The translations under genes and the position numbers were made by a program. Of a stretch of DNA of 64,000 nucleotides, positions 25,886-35,082 are shown in pieces. This DNA is from DASQBT01 sp963746955 (lineage in GTDB: Bacteria > Pseudomonadota > Gammaproteobacteria > Burkholderiales > Thiobacillaceae), in assembly GCA_963746955.1 (NCBI GenBank), contig CAVVDR010000004.1, positions 124,001-188,000 on the forward strand, read 5' to 3'. The first letter of the stretch is position 1. Each line of letters opens with the position of its first letter. The notes beneath the pieces were generated by a model that worked only from the letters and a program-made list of their open reading frames with translations, made no database searches and was not told the origin of the DNA.

Positions 25886-26857
25886 ATGCGATACCCCCCA
25901 TTTTCCCTTTCGGAAACCGGCACAGCGGGCAACATCTTATTGTTCGGGGAAGTGCTGGTGGACTGCTTTCCGGATCGGGAAGTCCAGGGCGGCGCCCCGC
26001 TCAATGTCGCCCATCATTTGCTCGGGTTCGGGCGCGGCGTTGGACTCGTTCCGGTGCTGGTCACCCGCCTCGGCAAGGACGATCGGGGCCGCCGCCTGCT
26101 GGAAGCGATGCAGGCCGCAGGCTTGCCGATCGATGGCGTGCAGCAGGACTGCCTGCATCCCACAGGCGAGGTTCGAATCTACCTGAATGGCGACGGGCAC
26201 GGACATCGCTTCGAGATCATTCCCGGCCAGGCGTGGGATTTCATTCACGCCGACATGGCACGGCTGGTCGGCCTGTCAAGCCGGCCGCAATGGCTCTATT
26301 TCGGCACCCTGGCGCAGCGCGCCGCCGCGCGCCCGGCCTTGCGATCGCTGTTGCAGACCACCCGCGCGAGAGGATTCCTTGACGTCAACCTGCGCGATCC
26401 CTGGGTGAGCAAGGATGTGCTCCACTGGTCATTAGGGAGCGCGGACATCGCCAAGATGAACGACGAGGAGTTGCTGCGCATCGCCGACATGATGGACCTT
26501 GGCGGCGCATCGCAAACTGCGCTCGGCATGCGCCTGCTTCATACTTTCGGCATCCGCCAGTTGCTGGTCACCGAGGGCAGGAAGGGTGCCTGGCTGCTGC
26601 AAAGCGATGGCGTTTATAGCCACACCGGGCCGACGGCCCCGGTTGTCGGCCAGATCGACAGCGTCGGCGCAGGCGATGGTTTCGCCGCCGTTTTCCTTCT
26701 CGGCCTGACACAGGGTTGGATGGTGGAAGAGACCCTTGATCGCGCCCATCGCTTCGCCGGAGAAATCTGCCGCCTGCGCGGGGCCATTCCGGACAGCGAC
26801 GATTTCTATCAGCCATTCATCACCGAATGGCGGCTTGCGGGACAGCAGGCAACGTGA
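25886..26857 (+). CDS. fruK: PfkB-family sugar kinase, probable fructokinase
   Basis: 323 residues. Marks of the ribokinase/PfkB fold are LLFGEVLVDCFPDREVQGGA near the N-terminus with the sugar-binding glycine pair, and VGQIDSVGAGDGFAAVFLLG near residue 260, which holds the catalytic aspartate of the GAGD motif. Phosphorylation of fructose fits its place as first gene of a sucrose synthesis and cleavage operon, since amylosucrase releases fructose. The ATG lacks a strong ribosome site, so the start is tentative. The stop overlaps the next gene's GTG by four bases (GTGA). Confidence 0.87.
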   Translation: MRYPPFSLSETGTAGNILLFGEVLVDCFPDREVQGGAPLNVAHHLLGFGRGVGLVPVLVTRLGKDDRGRRLLEAMQAAGLPIDGVQQDCLHPTGEVRIYLNGDGHGHRFEIIPGQAWDFIHADMARLVGLSSRPQWLYFGTLAQRAAARPALRSLLQTTRARGFLDVNLRDPWVSKDVLHWSLGSADIAKMNDEELLRIADMMDLGGASQTALGMRLLHTFGIRQLLVTEGRKGAWLLQSDGVYSHTGPTAPVVGQIDSVGAGDGFAAVFLLGLTQGWMVEETLDRAHRFAGEICRLRGAIPDSDDFYQPFITEWRLAGQQAT

Positions 26858-28998
26858 ATCCCCTCCATATTCTGATGCTGAGTGTTCATGGACTGATTCG
26901 CGGCCGTGACCTGGAACTGGGGCGCGATGCCGACACCGGCGGCCAGACCCTGTATGTCGTTGAACTGGCGCGCGCACTGGCGGAGTTGCCGGGGGTGGCC
27001 CGGGTGGACTTGATGACCCGGCGCGTGGCGGACCCGCAAGTCGGTTCCGATTACGCTGAGCCCATCGAGGTGCTTGGCCCCAAGGCCCGCATCGTGCGCA
27101 TCGAGGCGGGGCCCCAGGGTTACATTCGCAAGGAAGACCTTTGGGACCACCTGGATTCCTTCGCCGACAACGCGCTGGCTTTTCTGCGCGCCGAAGGATT
27201 CAGTCCGGACGTCGTCCACAGTCACTACGCCGATGCCGGTTACGTCGGTACCCGCCTGGCCAACCTGCTTGGCGTTCCACTTGTGCATACCGGTCATTCG
27301 CTGGGCCGGGTCAAGCGCCGCCGCCTCATCGCCTCCGGTGTGAAGCGGGACGTCATCGAGGCCCGTTACCACATGGCGCGGCGGGTGGAGGCGGAGGAGC
27401 TGACCCTGGGGTCGGCCTCCCTGGTGATCGCTTCCACCGCCAACGAGATCGAGGAACAATACGGCCTGTATGACCACTATCAGCCCGAACAGATGCGGGT
27501 CATTCCGCCCGGCACAGACCTGAAACGCTTCATGCCGCCGGACGGCAGCGAACAGCACGCACCCATCGCCGCCGAGGTGGCCCGCTTCCTCAACGATCCC
27601 GCGAAGACCATGATCCTCGCCGTGTCGCGTCCGGACGAGCGCAAGAACATCGGCACCCTGATCCAGGCCTACGGCGAGTCGGCGGAACTGCAAGACATGG
27701 CGAACCTGGTGGTGGTGGCGGGCAACCGCGACGACATTCGCGACCTGGACAGCGGCGCCCAGGCCGTCCTGGGCGATCTGCTGCTGGATATCGACCGCTA
27801 CGATCTTTACGGCAAGGTGGCTTATCCCAAACACCACAGGCGCGAGGAAGTGCCCGTCATGTATCGGCTGGCGGCGGCTTCCGGCGGCGTGTTCGTCAAT
27901 CCTGCCCTGACCGAGCCGTTCGGTCTGACCCTGATCGAGGCGGCAGCCAGCGGTCTGCCCATCGTCGCCACCTCGGACGGCGGGCCCCAGGACATCATCG
28001 GCAACTGCCACAACGGCTACCTGGTTGACCCGCTCAGCCCGGAAGATATGGCAGCGGCCCTGCTGGAAACGATGAAGGACGAGGACAAGTGGGCGCATCT
28101 CGCGCGGGAGGGCCTGCGAGGCGTAAAGCGGCATTACTCCTGGCAGGCCCACGCCGAGACCTACCTGGCCGCCGTCAAACCGCTGCTGGAACAGGGAAGA
28201 CCGGCACGCACGCCGCCACCGCGCCGGCCCATGCTGTATCACGACCGGGCCCTTTTCACGGACCTGGATCAGAACCTGCTGGGCGATCCGCGATCCCTGG
28301 CAGAATTTGTCAGAGTCGTGCGGGAACATCGAAAATGCGCCAGCTTCGGCATCGCCACCGGGCGTTCGCTGGAATCGGCTCTCAAGGTCATGCGTCGGTA
28401 CGGTATCCCCATGCCGGATGTGCTCATCACCAGTCTGGGCGCCGAGATCCACTTCGCGCCTGAATACACCATTGACCAGGCCTGGGCCCGGCACGTCGAC
28501 CACCTCTGGACCCCCGCGATCGTGCGCGCGATCCTGGACGAGTTGCCGGGCCTGAAGCGCCAGTCCAAGGACGACCAGGGCCGTTTCAAGATCAGCTATT
28601 ACATCGACCCCCAGATCGCGCCGTCGCTTGAGGAAATCAACCGGCTCCTGCATCAGGGCGACCAGACCGTGAACGCAACGTTGTCCTTCGGCCAGTTTCT
28701 GGATGTGCTGCCGATCCGCGCCTCCAAGGGCTTTGCGGTGCGCTGGTTCGCCGACCAGTGGGGCGTGCCGCTGGAACAAATCCTGGTCGCCGGCGGTTCC
28801 GGCTCCGACCAGGACATGATGCGCGGCAATACCCTGGCGGTGGTGGTGGCCAATCGCCACAACGATGAGCTGCGCGCCCTGGCCGAGGTGGAGCGTATTT
28901 ACTTCGCCCAGGCAGGATATGCTCAGGGAATCCTGGAGGCTATCGAGTACTACGATTTCTATCGCGCGTGTCGGGTGCCGCCGAAAGAGACGGTCTGA
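26854..28998 (+). CDS. sps: Sucrose-phosphate synthase with C-terminal HAD-like domain
   Basis: The start is the GTG that overlaps the fructokinase stop, giving 714 residues. The GT4 part (about 1–450) begins LHILMLSVHGLIRG and contains DTGGQTLYVVELARAL, HTGHSLGRVKRRRL, VSRPDERKNIGTLIQAYGE and PALTEPFGLTLIEAAASGLP. It joins UDP-glucose and fructose 6-phosphate to sucrose 6-phosphate. The C-terminal HAD-IIB domain starts FTDLDQNLLGD: the usual DxDxT nucleophile motif reads DLDQN, so it is probably not an active phosphatase. The separate phosphatase gene follows directly. Confidence 0.92.
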   Translation: MNPLHILMLSVHGLIRGRDLELGRDADTGGQTLYVVELARALAELPGVARVDLMTRRVADPQVGSDYAEPIEVLGPKARIVRIEAGPQGYIRKEDLWDHLDSFADNALAFLRAEGFSPDVVHSHYADAGYVGTRLANLLGVPLVHTGHSLGRVKRRRLIASGVKRDVIEARYHMARRVEAEELTLGSASLVIASTANEIEEQYGLYDHYQPEQMRVIPPGTDLKRFMPPDGSEQHAPIAAEVARFLNDPAKTMILAVSRPDERKNIGTLIQAYGESAELQDMANLVVVAGNRDDIRDLDSGAQAVLGDLLLDIDRYDLYGKVAYPKHHRREEVPVMYRLAAASGGVFVNPALTEPFGLTLIEAAASGLPIVATSDGGPQDIIGNCHNGYLVDPLSPEDMAAALLETMKDEDKWAHLAREGLRGVKRHYSWQAHAETYLAAVKPLLEQGRPARTPPPRRPMLYHDRALFTDLDQNLLGDPRSLAEFVRVVREHRKCASFGIATGRSLESALKVMRRYGIPMPDVLITSLGAEIHFAPEYTIDQAWARHVDHLWTPAIVRAILDELPGLKRQSKDDQGRFKISYYIDPQIAPSLEEINRLLHQGDQTVNATLSFGQFLDVLPIRASKGFAVRWFADQWGVPLEQILVAGGSGSDQDMMRGNTLAVVVANRHNDELRALAEVERIYFAQAGYAQGILEAIEYYDFYRACRVPPKETV

Positions 28999-29898
28999 AT
29001 GGACGCGCTCATCCTGCTCGCCACCGACCTGGATCGCACCCTGTTGCCCAACGGCAGCCAGCCGGAATCCCCCCTGGCGCGGAAGCGCTTTCGCCGCCTG
29101 GTCGCGCGGCCCGAGATCCGGCTCGCCTACGTGACCGGCCGCCATCGGGAACTGGTGGAGGCGGCCATGGCAAAGTACGATCTGCCCCGGCCCGATTTCG
29201 TCATCGCCGACGTCGGCACCAGTCTGCATGAAGTCCGCGCCGACGACTGGCGTCAGATTCAGGACTGGCAGCAGGCCATCGCAGGCGACTGGGCAGGTCG
29301 CAGCCGCGCCGAACTGGCCGCGATTGTGGAAGATATTCCCGGCCTGCGCCTGCAGGAAGCGGCTAAGCAGGGGGCCTGCAAGCTGAGCTATTACGCTGCG
29401 CCGCTGGCCGACCCGACCGAACTTCTGAGCCGCGTCCGGGAGCGCCTGGCGGCCAGCGGCGCCCGCATCAATCTGGTATGGAGCGTCGACGAAACCACGG
29501 CCACCGGCCTGCTGGACGTGTTGCCCGCTTCCGCGAGCAAGCTCCATGCCCTGGAATTCCTGCGCGCGCGGCTGGGCGTTCCGATCAGTCGCACCGTATT
29601 CGCCGGTGACAGCGGCAACGACATGGAAGTCCTCATAAGCGGCATCCCCTCCGTGCTGGTCGCCAATGCCCAGGCGTCGGTTCGGGACCAGGCCGTGGCG
29701 CAGGCGGAAGCCTCAAAGCTTTACCTCGCCCGCGGCGGCCTGCTCGGCATGAACGGGAACTACAGCGCCGGCCTTCTCGAAGGCGTCGTTCACTTCATTC
29801 CCGCCACCCGTGCCTGGCTGGACCTGGAAGATGCGCGGGAAGAAACGGCGAGCACACTTGCTGACGGCCCGACCGGACGTACGCCTGACCGGAACTGA
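28999..29898 (+). CDS. spp: Sucrose-6-phosphate phosphatase (HAD-IIB)
   Basis: 299 residues. The intact DxDxT motif is ATDLDRTLLPNG at the N-terminus. Motif II is YVTGRHRELV, and the late motif is VFAGDSGNDMEVLISG, preceded by the motif III lysine in SASKLHALEFL. It releases phosphate from sucrose 6-phosphate to give free sucrose. The ATG follows the sps stop without a gap. The C-terminal 25 residues are charged and look disordered. Confidence 0.92.
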   Translation: MDALILLATDLDRTLLPNGSQPESPLARKRFRRLVARPEIRLAYVTGRHRELVEAAMAKYDLPRPDFVIADVGTSLHEVRADDWRQIQDWQQAIAGDWAGRSRAELAAIVEDIPGLRLQEAAKQGACKLSYYAAPLADPTELLSRVRERLAASGARINLVWSVDETTATGLLDVLPASASKLHALEFLRARLGVPISRTVFAGDSGNDMEVLISGIPSVLVANAQASVRDQAVAQAEASKLYLARGGLLGMNGNYSAGLLEGVVHFIPATRAWLDLEDAREETASTLADGPTGRTPDRN

Positions 29899-29917
29899 TC
29901 GGCAACCAGGATTATTC

Positions 29918-31870
29918 ATGTACGAGCAAGCTTCCCACTCCCTGCTGAATGAAATCCTGACCAGGCTGAAACCCGAGATCGGGAACCAGCGATTGCGGCA
30001 TTTCTATACCCGGCTCGGGGCGAATTTCTACGCCATTCATTCTTTGTTCAAGCTGCTCTATGGCGAGCGTCCCGATTTCAAGGAACAGATGGTCAGCCTG
30101 GTCGAAACGCTTGCTTTACGCTACATGGAACGGCCGCCTGCGCTGCGCAAATCGGATCTGGCGCGGGAAAAGGACTACAACTGGTTCCTCAGCCAGAAGT
30201 GGGTCGCCATGGCGCTGTACTGCGACCGTTTCGCGGACGACCTGAAAGGCCTGCGTGCGAATCTGCCCTACCTGCAGGAACTGGGCATCAATCTGCTGCA
30301 CGTCATGCCCATGCTCGACTGCCCGCCGGACCGCAGCGATGGCGGCTACGCGGTGCGCGATTTTTATAAGATCGATCCCCGTTTCGGAACCACCGAGGAC
30401 GTCGAGGCGCTGGCCGCCACGCTCAAGCGGCGCGACATGCTGCTGGTCCTCGATGTCGTGGTCAACCACACGTCCAATGAACATGAATGGGCACAGCGGG
30501 CGCGCAAGGGCGAAAAGAAATACCAGGATTACTACTTTGTCTTCGACAACCGCGAGATCCCGGACATCTATGAGGAAACCATGCCAGAGATCTTTCCGGC
30601 CATTGCGCCCGGCAACTTCACCTGGGATGAGGAAATGGACAAATGGGTGATGACCGTGTTCAACAACTATCAGTGGGATCTGAACTTCCGCAACCCGGCG
30701 GTATTGATCGAGATGATCGACATCATCCTGTTCTGGGCGAACCGGGGCGCGGATATCCTGCGCCTCGACGCGGTGGCTTTTCTGTGGAAGAAAATGGGCA
30801 GCGTCTGCCAGAACGAGCGTGAGGCGCATCTGCTGCTGCAGTTGATGAAGGATTGCTGCCAGGTGACCGCTCCGGGCGTGCTGTTCATCGCGGAAGCCAT
30901 CGTGGCGCCGAGTGAAATTTCCAAGTATTTCGGCGAGGACGCGATCAATGCCAAGGAGTGCGAGATTGCCTACAACGCCACGCTCATGGCGCTGCTCTGG
31001 GATGCGGTGGCGACGAAGAACGCCGCTCTGCTCAACCAGGGCATCAAGAATCTTCCCGCCAAGCTGGAAAGGGCGACCTGGCTCAACTACGCGCGCTGCC
31101 ATGACGACATCGGACTGGGATTTGCCGACAGCGACATCGTGCTGGCCGGCTATGACCCGGCCCCCCACCGGCGCTTCATCCTTGACTACTTCACCGGCCG
31201 GTTTCCGGGCTCGCCTGCCAGGGGCCTGCCGTTCGGCAACAACCCCAAGACCGGCGACGCGCGCATCTCGGGCTCGCTCGCTTCGCTGGTCGGGCTGGAG
31301 GCCGCGCTCGAAAGCGGGGATGAGGCGGCCATCGACGCCGCGATCAAGACCATCGTGCTGCTGCACAGCGTGATCCTGTCGTTTGGCGGCATACCGCTGC
31401 TCTACTACGGCGACGCGATCGGCACGCTCAACAGCCTGGAATATCTGGCCGACCCCGCCCGCGCAGCCGACAATCGCTGGATGCATCGTTCGCATTTCGA
31501 CTGGAACAAGGCCAAAAGACGGCACCAGCCCGGAACAGTCGAGCAGCGGATCTTCAGCACCCTGAAGAAGATGATCGCGCTGCGTAAGGAGACCCCCGCG
31601 TTCGCGGATTTCGACAACCGTCAATTGCTGGCGGTGGACAACCCCAACCTGCTGGTCTTTTCCCGCAGCGATTCACAACTCAGCCGCAACCGGGTGCTGG
31701 TGACCGTCAACTTCAGCAACGAGGCGCAGACGCTTTCGGTCGACGCATTACGGTCGTATGGCTTCTTCCAGGCGGGCCCGATGAACGATCTTTGCGCGGG
31801 CACGCGTGTCGAGGCGGATAACGGCGCGATCATCCTGCCGCCGCTGTCGTGCCGATGGCTTACCGACTGA
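29918..31870 (+). CDS. ams: Amylosucrase (GH13)
   Basis: 650 residues from the ATG at 29918, with AGGA upstream; the frame extends to 29810 without support. GH13 regions are visible: LDVVVNHTSNEHEW, ADILRLDAVAFLWKKMGS (nucleophile aspartate), VLFIAEAIVAPSEI (acid/base glutamate) and NYARCHDDIGLGF. Amylosucrase-type marks are NYQWDLNFRNPAVL and the long helical N-terminal domain. The enzyme builds alpha-1,4-glucan from sucrose and frees fructose, which the cluster's kinase can recapture. It links sucrose to glycogen-like storage. A gap of 19 bases to spp supports one operon. Confidence 0.92.
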   Translation: MYEQASHSLLNEILTRLKPEIGNQRLRHFYTRLGANFYAIHSLFKLLYGERPDFKEQMVSLVETLALRYMERPPALRKSDLAREKDYNWFLSQKWVAMALYCDRFADDLKGLRANLPYLQELGINLLHVMPMLDCPPDRSDGGYAVRDFYKIDPRFGTTEDVEALAATLKRRDMLLVLDVVVNHTSNEHEWAQRARKGEKKYQDYYFVFDNREIPDIYEETMPEIFPAIAPGNFTWDEEMDKWVMTVFNNYQWDLNFRNPAVLIEMIDIILFWANRGADILRLDAVAFLWKKMGSVCQNEREAHLLLQLMKDCCQVTAPGVLFIAEAIVAPSEISKYFGEDAINAKECEIAYNATLMALLWDAVATKNAALLNQGIKNLPAKLERATWLNYARCHDDIGLGFADSDIVLAGYDPAPHRRFILDYFTGRFPGSPARGLPFGNNPKTGDARISGSLASLVGLEAALESGDEAAIDAAIKTIVLLHSVILSFGGIPLLYYGDAIGTLNSLEYLADPARAADNRWMHRSHFDWNKAKRRHQPGTVEQRIFSTLKKMIALRKETPAFADFDNRQLLAVDNPNLLVFSRSDSQLSRNRVLVTVNFSNEAQTLSVDALRSYGFFQAGPMNDLCAGTRVEADNGAIILPPLSCRWLTD

Positions 31871-31957
31871 GGCGCAGGTGAAAAACCGGATCGTGCGGGC
31901 AATTTCTCACTTGGTCCGTCCCAGTGCCTATGCGAATCATCAAATGGAGGTGCAAGC

Positions 31958-32851
31958 ATGGATGTGACCGCGATATTGCATAATGAACTCGGCGAGTGGA
32001 ACGATCTGGCGCGGACGCTGTTTCGCATCATCGTCATCCTCATCATCGCCTGGATCATGCTTGCGCTATCCAGCAAGCTCATTCCCGCGCTGCGCAAGCA
32101 GTTGCAGAAGCACACCGACGACCTGGAACAGCAGAGGCGCCTGGAAACCCTCGGCCGCGTCTTGCGCTATACCGCCGCAGTGGTCATCACCTTGATCACC
32201 GGCATGCTGGTGCTTTCACAAGTCGGCATCTCCATCGCCCCCATCCTTGCTTCCGCCGGCGTCGTCGGTCTCGCCATCGGATTTGGCGCGCAGAGCCTAG
32301 TCAAGGATTACTTCACCGGATTGTTCCTGCTGCTGGAAAACCAGATCCGCCAGGGCGACGTAGTGGAAGTGGCGGGCCTGGGCGGCCTGGTGGAGGAAAT
32401 CACGCTGCGCCACATTCGCCTGCGCGATTACGAAGGCAGCGTGCATTTCATCCCCAACAGCGCCGTCAGCACCGTCACCAATCGCAGCCGCGGCTACGCC
32501 TATGCGCTGGTCGACATCGGCGTAGCCTATCGCGAGAATCTCGAGGAGGTGTTCGAAGTGATCCGCAAGGTCGCAACGGCAATGCGCGCGGATGAAACCC
32601 TGGGCCCGCTGATCCTGGAAGATCTCGATCTCGCCGGCGTCGACGCGTGGGCCGATTCCGCAGTGACGATCCGGTTCCGCATCAAGGTACTGCCACTGCA
32701 GCAGTGGACGGTGAAACGCGCCTTCCTGCTGCGTCTCAAGAAGGAATTCGACCGTCTCGGCATCGAAATCCCGTTTCCACACCTCACCCTCTACCCCGGC
32801 CAAACGAAAGACGGGAGCGCTCCGCCCCTTTTTCTGGCGCGCCAGAAATGA
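31958..32851 (+). CDS. mscS: Small mechanosensitive channel, MscS family
   Basis: 297 residues. Two N-terminal membrane segments (FRIIVILIIAWIMLAL and AAVVITLITGMLVLSQ) and the pore helix with GVVGLAIGFGAQSLVKDYFT are followed by the beta domain GDVVEVAGLGGLVEEITLRH and IPNSAVSTVTNRSRG. It releases solutes on osmotic downshock. A ribosome site (GGAGG) is present. It follows the sucrose operon by 87 bases on the same strand, a sensible partner for genes making a compatible solute. The downstream gap (32852–33114) shows no gene. Confidence 0.93.
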   Translation: MDVTAILHNELGEWNDLARTLFRIIVILIIAWIMLALSSKLIPALRKQLQKHTDDLEQQRRLETLGRVLRYTAAVVITLITGMLVLSQVGISIAPILASAGVVGLAIGFGAQSLVKDYFTGLFLLLENQIRQGDVVEVAGLGGLVEEITLRHIRLRDYEGSVHFIPNSAVSTVTNRSRGYAYALVDIGVAYRENLEEVFEVIRKVATAMRADETLGPLILEDLDLAGVDAWADSAVTIRFRIKVLPLQQWTVKRAFLLRLKKEFDRLGIEIPFPHLTLYPGQTKDGSAPPLFLARQK

Positions 32852-33114
32852 ACTGGCATCGTGACATGCGGGAACCTTGCGCGGTTCGGCAGTGGGCAAC
32901 CAATTCCTCGCTCTATTCAAAGCCATTCGCTTGAGGAACTTATCGGGTTTATCTCCCCCACCAATTACGGCAGGAGTCGCGTGAGCGGCGTCCGCTCGCA
33001 GAGCAGCTACCGCTGTGCCAACGTCTGCTCCGGCCCGATTCAGGCTGCGTTCTCCCTCTTGAATTGCGCCCGAGCGCTGCAATCTGATTTGTTGCAGCAA
33101 AAAGGAGCCATGTC

Positions 33115-34136
33115 ATGGGTGATTTTCCAAGAGCCCTCGTTCCGCAGTTTGTCCTGGACGAGTTCGACGCGCTTCCGCCCGAGATCACAACGGGCCTGAC
33201 GGCAAACGACGACAGCGCGGTACTGGACGCCTATTCCCGCGTGGTCTCTTCGGTGGCCGAGCGGGTCGGGCCGGCGGTGTGCCTGATCGAGGTGCAGAAC
33301 CGCCGGCGCGGCGGACATGGTTCGGGCTTTGCCATCTCTCCCGACGGCTTGGTGCTGACCAACAGCCACGTGGTGCATGGCGCCAGCCAGATAACAACGC
33401 GTTTCCCGGACGGAAGACCGCGGCCCGCCCGGCTGATCGGCGAAGACCCCGCCATCGATGTCGCGCTGCTGCAGGTGGAGGCAAGCGAGATGCCCTACGC
33501 CCGCCTGGGCCGCTCGAGCGTCCTGCGCGTGGGCCAGATTGCGGTCGCGATCGGCAATCCGCTGGGCTTTCAGACCACGGTCACGCGGGCGTGGTCAGCG
33601 CTCTGGGTCGGGCCTTGCCCTCGACCAGCGGACGGTTGATCGACGATGTCATCCAAACCGACGCGGCGCTCAATCCCGGTAATTCGGGCGGTCCGCTGCT
33701 TAATTCACAGGGCGAGGTGATAGGCCTCAATACTGCGATCATTCCCGGCGCCCAGGGAATCTGTTTCGCCGTGGCGGTCGATCTGGTCCGGGTGGTGATC
33801 GGCGATCTGATTCGCTATGGCCGCGTGCGGCGTGGCTACCTGGGCATTGGCGGCGCCGACATCAAGCTGCCCAGGGAGGCGCTTGAGCGCTTTGACCTGA
33901 AGGAAGACCGCGCGGTACTGGTGATCAGGATCGAGCCCGACAGCCCCGCGGGTCGGGCCGGCGTGCGGGAGCGCGACGTGATTGTGGCGTTGGACGGAAA
34001 GGCGACAACCGGCGTCGCGGCCCTGACCCGCCTGCTTGACCGCGAGACCATCGGCCGGGTATGCAAATTGACTTTGCTGCGCGGCGCCACTGTGGCGACG
34101 ATGACGGTCATCCCGACCGAGATGGCCGCCGCCTGA
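33115..34136 (+). pseudogene. HtrA/Deg-like trypsin-PDZ protease, frameshifted
   Basis: Two frames together encode one S1C protease of about 340 residues. The first (33115–33639) has the histidine in LTNSHVVHGASQ and the aspartate in PAIDVALLQVE, and breaks after GNPLGFQTTVT. The second (from about 33585 to 34136) continues GVVSALGRALPSTSGRLIDD, the serine motif NPGNSGGPLLNSQG and a PDZ domain ending DVIVALDGKATTG. A single missing base near 33584 explains the break, since GTCAC-GCGGGCGTG should have one more base. There is no signal peptide, so the protein would be cytoplasmic. A sequencing error is as likely as a true null mutation. Confidence 0.85.
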
Positions 34137-34272
34137 GGATATCCGGGCCGGCGAATGGCCGGCTCGCTCTGGAACATTGCCATGATGGAGCGCATGACCT
34201 CTGCATGCGCGGCCGATGCCGCACGGTCGCTTGCCTTTCGGTGTGCGGGAGGACGGCGCCGCAGCGCTGCGC

Positions 34273-34716
34273 TCAATACATCTTGTACGGCAGGAACTTG
34301 CCGCTCAGTACGATCTTCACCCGGTCGCCCTTGGGGTCGGGCTGGCGGGAGATGTCCATGCTGAAGTCGATGGCGCTCATGATGCCGTCGCCGAACTCCT
34401 CGTGGATCAATTCCTTGATGGTAGTGCCATACACCATGATCAGCTCGTAGAAGCGGTAGATCAGGGGATCGGTGGGCAGGGTGCTTGGCAGTGAACCCTT
34501 GTAGGGGACGACCTGCAACTGGGCCACGGCCTCGGCCGGCAGGTCCAGCATCTCGCCGATGGTCTCGGCCTGCTCGGCGGTGAAGGTCATCTGGCCCAGG
34601 CACCCGGCGGTGACCCACTCCTTGCTCTGGCCCACGGCCTGGGCGATGGCTTCCCAGGTAAGGCTCTTATCGAGCTTGTTGTTGATGATCAGTTCGGTCA
34701 CTTCGAGTCGGTCCAT
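34273..34716 (-). CDS. cynS: Cyanate hydratase (cyanase)
   Basis: 147 residues from the ATG at 34716, with AAAGGAGAG upstream. It converts cyanate and bicarbonate to carbamate and carbon dioxide, detoxifying cyanate and yielding ammonium. The N-terminal helical domain resembles a helix-turn-helix (AQAVGQSKEWVTAGCLGQ). The catalytic part is LIYRFYELIMVYGTTIKEL with the arginine and glutamate, then GIMSAIDFSMDI with the serine. The end KIVLSGKFLPYKMY is characteristic. No cyanate transporter or cynR lies beside it, so it is a lone gene. Confidence 0.95.
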   Translation of the reverse strand: MDRLEVTELIINNKLDKSLTWEAIAQAVGQSKEWVTAGCLGQMTFTAEQAETIGEMLDLPAEAVAQLQVVPYKGSLPSTLPTDPLIYRFYELIMVYGTTIKELIHEEFGDGIMSAIDFSMDISRQPDPKGDRVKIVLSGKFLPYKMY

Positions 34717-35082
34717 GTGTCTCTCCTTTGCACGGATGATGTCGCTGCTGAGCCTGCCTGCCCTGCCGGTGGTCGTCAAGACCCCAGCATGCCCACGATC
34801 TCGTCTGCTCGCAGAATCTCGGGAAGCAGAGGCAATCGGCGCACGAAGAGGGGCGACAAATCAACTCCCGCATCGCATGGCATTTCTTCGCCGGCCAACG
34901 TCAGCGCAATGTTCCGCCCGACCAATCAGCGTTTCTTCGCCTGCTCCAGTTTCGCCGTACCAATCACCCCGTGCGGGAAATGGCTTTGACCTGGGCGTCG
35001 TTGCTCATTTACCGTCGCTCATGCCTGTAGGTACAATGCCCCACCACTTCGCCTTCAGGCCGTTTCCAAATTGGAGCACAGC
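34717..35082. promoter_or_regulatory. Gap between cynS and the efflux operon with a probable efflux promoter
   Basis: 366 bases with no gene. A plausible plus-strand sigma-70 promoter is TTACCG (35009–35014) and TACAAT (35032–35037) with a 17-base spacer, about 45 bases before the adaptor start. No regulator gene of the TetR type lies next to the operon, unlike many acr/mex loci. Confidence 0.45.

Noticed and set aside
26809..29547. Open frame of 912 codons on the minus strand
   Set aside because: It is antisense to fructokinase, sps and spp, all of which have clear family motifs. Its translation is low-complexity with no recognisable domain, as expected for GC-rich third-position bias.
30116..31624. 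Open frame of 502 codons on the minus strand
   Set aside because: Antisense to amylosucrase, with no recognisable motif and no ribosome site.
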